64,000 bases of DNA from Paralichthys olivaceus (lineage: Eukaryota; Chordata; Actinopteri; Pleuronectiformes; Paralichthyidae): NCBI RefSeq assembly GCF_024713975.1, contig NC_091112.1:6200501-6264500 (forward strand). The letters are read 5' to 3'. The translations under genes were made by a program, and so were the position numbers. The notes beneath the pieces are model-generated. The model was not told where the DNA came from. It saw only the letters and a program-made list of their open reading frames with translations, and made no database searches. Below, piece after piece: positions 62,328-64,000 of the stretch (position 1 is the first letter of the stretch; each line of letters begins with the position of its first letter).

Positions 62328-63495
62328 CCAAGCTGATTATTTTCAAAGAAATATTTCAAAACCAGAAAATGCTGTTTCTCTCGAACATTCACTGATCATT
62401 GGGAGTAATAATTCATCACTGTGACACTTTGACACTTTATCTTACTGTACATATTGCACAATCCCTCCACTGGTATTTTTTTCAGTTTCAGTCACTTGTA
62501 GCTTTAGTTTCTTTTTCTTTTTTTCTTCTCTCCTCCAGTGTCTCAACCCATTCTTGTCACACTCACTGATTTGCTGCCCTGTCCTGTGACAACATTTAAA
62601 GTTGATGCCAACCACTGATATTATTGTGCCATGTGTCATGTTATCTTGAATGCAATGGGGAGGCGCAATCTGTGAAATCACCTCCTCTGTATTTGTTTGA
62701 AATGAAAACCTGCAGGTTTGCTGTTAAAATAATCTTGGTGGTAAAGCTTATCACTGCTGCAGAACACAATGTTCCCAATGTGGATGCTGGACATCAAAAT
62801 AAATTAAATTAAAGTTTATATATAGTTATAGTACTTTATTTGTAAGACAGGAAGCATTTTATTTCTTGTTTTAAAATGTGCTTTGATAAATGTGCTCATA
62901 CTCTTACATATGGTTTGTCTCTAAGATATGAGCCACTGGGGCTTGGCAATTAAATAACATCAATGATTATATAATTTTCATCAATAACAATTTAGCAAAG
63001 GTTCAATATATACTGATATATTGCTTGTGCATGGTGAAAGCACAGTGAGGACGTTTAACACACAACTGAACCACCTCTGTTTGCAAATCCCTGCTCATAA
63101 ACAAGAGCTAAAGACCACAATGTTTGGAGCAAAAATCAGTGTTTGAACTTAATAATTTGACATTTATCGTGATAATTATCGATATCGAGCGGACGTTTGG
63201 GCTAAAACATGCGGTAAATGACTTGAATTTGAATGTCAGGGCTAACAGACACTTGGATGACACCACAGAAGCAGTATGGAGGCATTTTATGTTTTTTTCT
63301 GTTGTTTTTATTTGTTTGAAAAAGTGGTCACCATTAACTTCAATTGTATTGGCTTTGACTGCAATGCTGTTTACCCCTGAAACTCTGAAAACAAAGTTCA
63401 CGACTCAGATTTCCAAAGAAGAAAAAGAAACATTTATTTCATTTTGCATTTTGACATACATTTTTTCCGTTAGTGCCTTCAAGCAGTAGTAAATA
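61800..63495. other. Intergenic region between snx27 and the S100 gene
   Basis: AT-rich, with a GT microsatellite at 62288-62324. A 121-codon plus-strand frame at 63124-63489 and a 97-codon minus frame opposite it have no domain or splice support and are treated as chance. The right edge contains the S100 3' UTR. Confidence 0.5.
62288..62324. repeat. (TG)n microsatellite
   Basis: About 18 TG units, upstream of snx27. Confidence 0.96.
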
Positions 63496-63501
63496 TTTAT
63501 T
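63496..63501 (-). terminator. Polyadenylation signal of the S100 gene
   Basis: Minus-strand AATAAA 84 bases after the S100 stop codon. This gives the short 3' UTR usual for S100 genes. Confidence 0.55.
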
Positions 63502-63584
63502 CTTTTTTCAGAACAGCTAGCTAGAGAAACTTTTTTCACAGAAAGGCACCTCTCTGTGTTGGTCTCCAGGTGGCGCTCTGGTCC

Positions 63585-64000
63585 CTATTTCTTCTTGCTC
63601 GTGAAGAACTCGTGGCACATCTGCGTGAGGCTGCACACCATGGCCGTATACTCCGCAAAGTCCACTTTGTTGTCCTTGTTATGGTCCAGGTCGTTGAAGA
63701 TGCGATCTATTGCGGTCTTGTCAGCGGAATTCTGCAGGTTAGAATAAATGTCAGGAGACATGTTGCTTCTGGAAGACATTAGTTGTAGTGAAGTTCTCAG
63801 ATGGTCATAAAACAGGGCTGGATTATCACTGGACTTGTGCATATTCAACACTCAGAAATCACTCACCCCCAGCATTTCTTTGAGCTCATTCTCAAGCAGC
63901 TCTTTCAGCTCACCCTTACTCAGGAAGAGTTCGTCCCCCTCTTTTTTAGAGTATCTATGAAAGGCGTTGATGAGGTGGCCCATGGCCTTCTGGACTTCAG
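63585..64000 (-). CDS. S100 family EF-hand calcium-binding protein (partial; 5' end outside window)
   Basis: Two minus-strand exons are visible: 63867 to at least 64000 and 63585-63731, joined in phase 0. The first encodes EVQKAMGHLINAFHRYSKKE then GDELFLSKGELKELLENEL, the pseudo-EF-hand typical of S100 proteins. The second encodes a canonical 12-residue EF loop (DHNKDNKVDFAE, with D1, N3, D5, D9 and E12 ligands) and ends EFFTSKKK. The two-coding-exon split between the EF hands is the standard S100 plan. S100s are dimeric calcium sensors that bind target peptides. The exon continues past the window edge, so the initiator codon is not seen. Placement beside snx27 matches the human 1q21 S100 cluster. 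The individual S100 paralogue cannot be named from this part (an S100A1-like type is possible). Confidence 0.93.

Noticed and set aside
63124..63489. 121-codon plus-strand ORF near the S100 gene
   Set aside because: AT-rich, no motif, overlapped by an equally long minus frame; it is in the S100 3' flank.

Overview
This is teleost fish genomic DNA. The window has intron-rich vertebrate genes, dense CA/GT microsatellites, tRNA-derived SINEs, LINE tails and hAT debris of types common in fish genomes. I found no prokaryotic or viral genes, CRISPR arrays or classical tRNA/rRNA genes. Exon models were built by hand from GT-AG junctions, reading-frame continuity and remembered vertebrate homologues. 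All coordinates are coding coordinates unless stated.

Layout, left to right. (1) 1-3290: no convincing gene; one MITE-like repeat. (2) 3550-7223, minus: crabp2, a cellular retinoic acid-binding protein, complete in 4 exons. (3) 7600-10077: repeats and unassigned DNA. (4) 10078-10953, plus: an intronless 291-codon coiled-coil gene I do not recognise. It is followed by a LINE remnant that was split by an hAT transposon remnant (11040-12243). (5) 12558-14921, plus: rps27 in 4 exons with a 5' TOP tract. (6) 15976-21314, minus: a small-conductance calcium-activated K+ channel (KCNN family) in 9 exons, tail-to-tail with rps27. (7) 21320-26874: shared upstream region of two divergent genes. (8) 26875-39246, plus: an alpha7-type nicotinic acetylcholine receptor subunit in 10 exons. 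Every internal exon length fits the CHRNA7 plan as I remember it. (9) 40080-46530: intergenic, with SINEs, a LINE tail, microsatellites and a G-quadruplex candidate. (10) 51523-61611, minus: snx27 (PDZ-PX-FERM sorting nexin) in 12 coding exons, with a probable 5-kb 3' UTR reaching about 46530. (11) 63585-64000, minus: the last two coding exons of an S100 EF-hand protein whose start lies beyond the window.

The genes form no operon-like unit. Their order corresponds to the human 1q21-q23 neighbourhood (CRABP2, RPS27, KCNN3, SNX27, S100 cluster). The exception is the alpha7-type receptor gene: human CHRNA7 is on chromosome 15. This fits a separate vertebrate alpha7-family paralogue kept in fish (a chrna11-type gene is the leading guess). 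Functionally, the receptor (ligand-gated cation and calcium entry) and the SK channel (calcium-triggered K+ efflux) are head-to-head neighbours that act in the same excitable cells in general, but nothing in the sequence proves co-regulation.

I see no new multi-gene system. The items most worth checking are the alpha7 paralogue, the orphan intronless coiled-coil gene, two near-perfect intronic hairpins (in the SK and nicotinic genes), the unusual snx27 C-terminus and the nested transposon.
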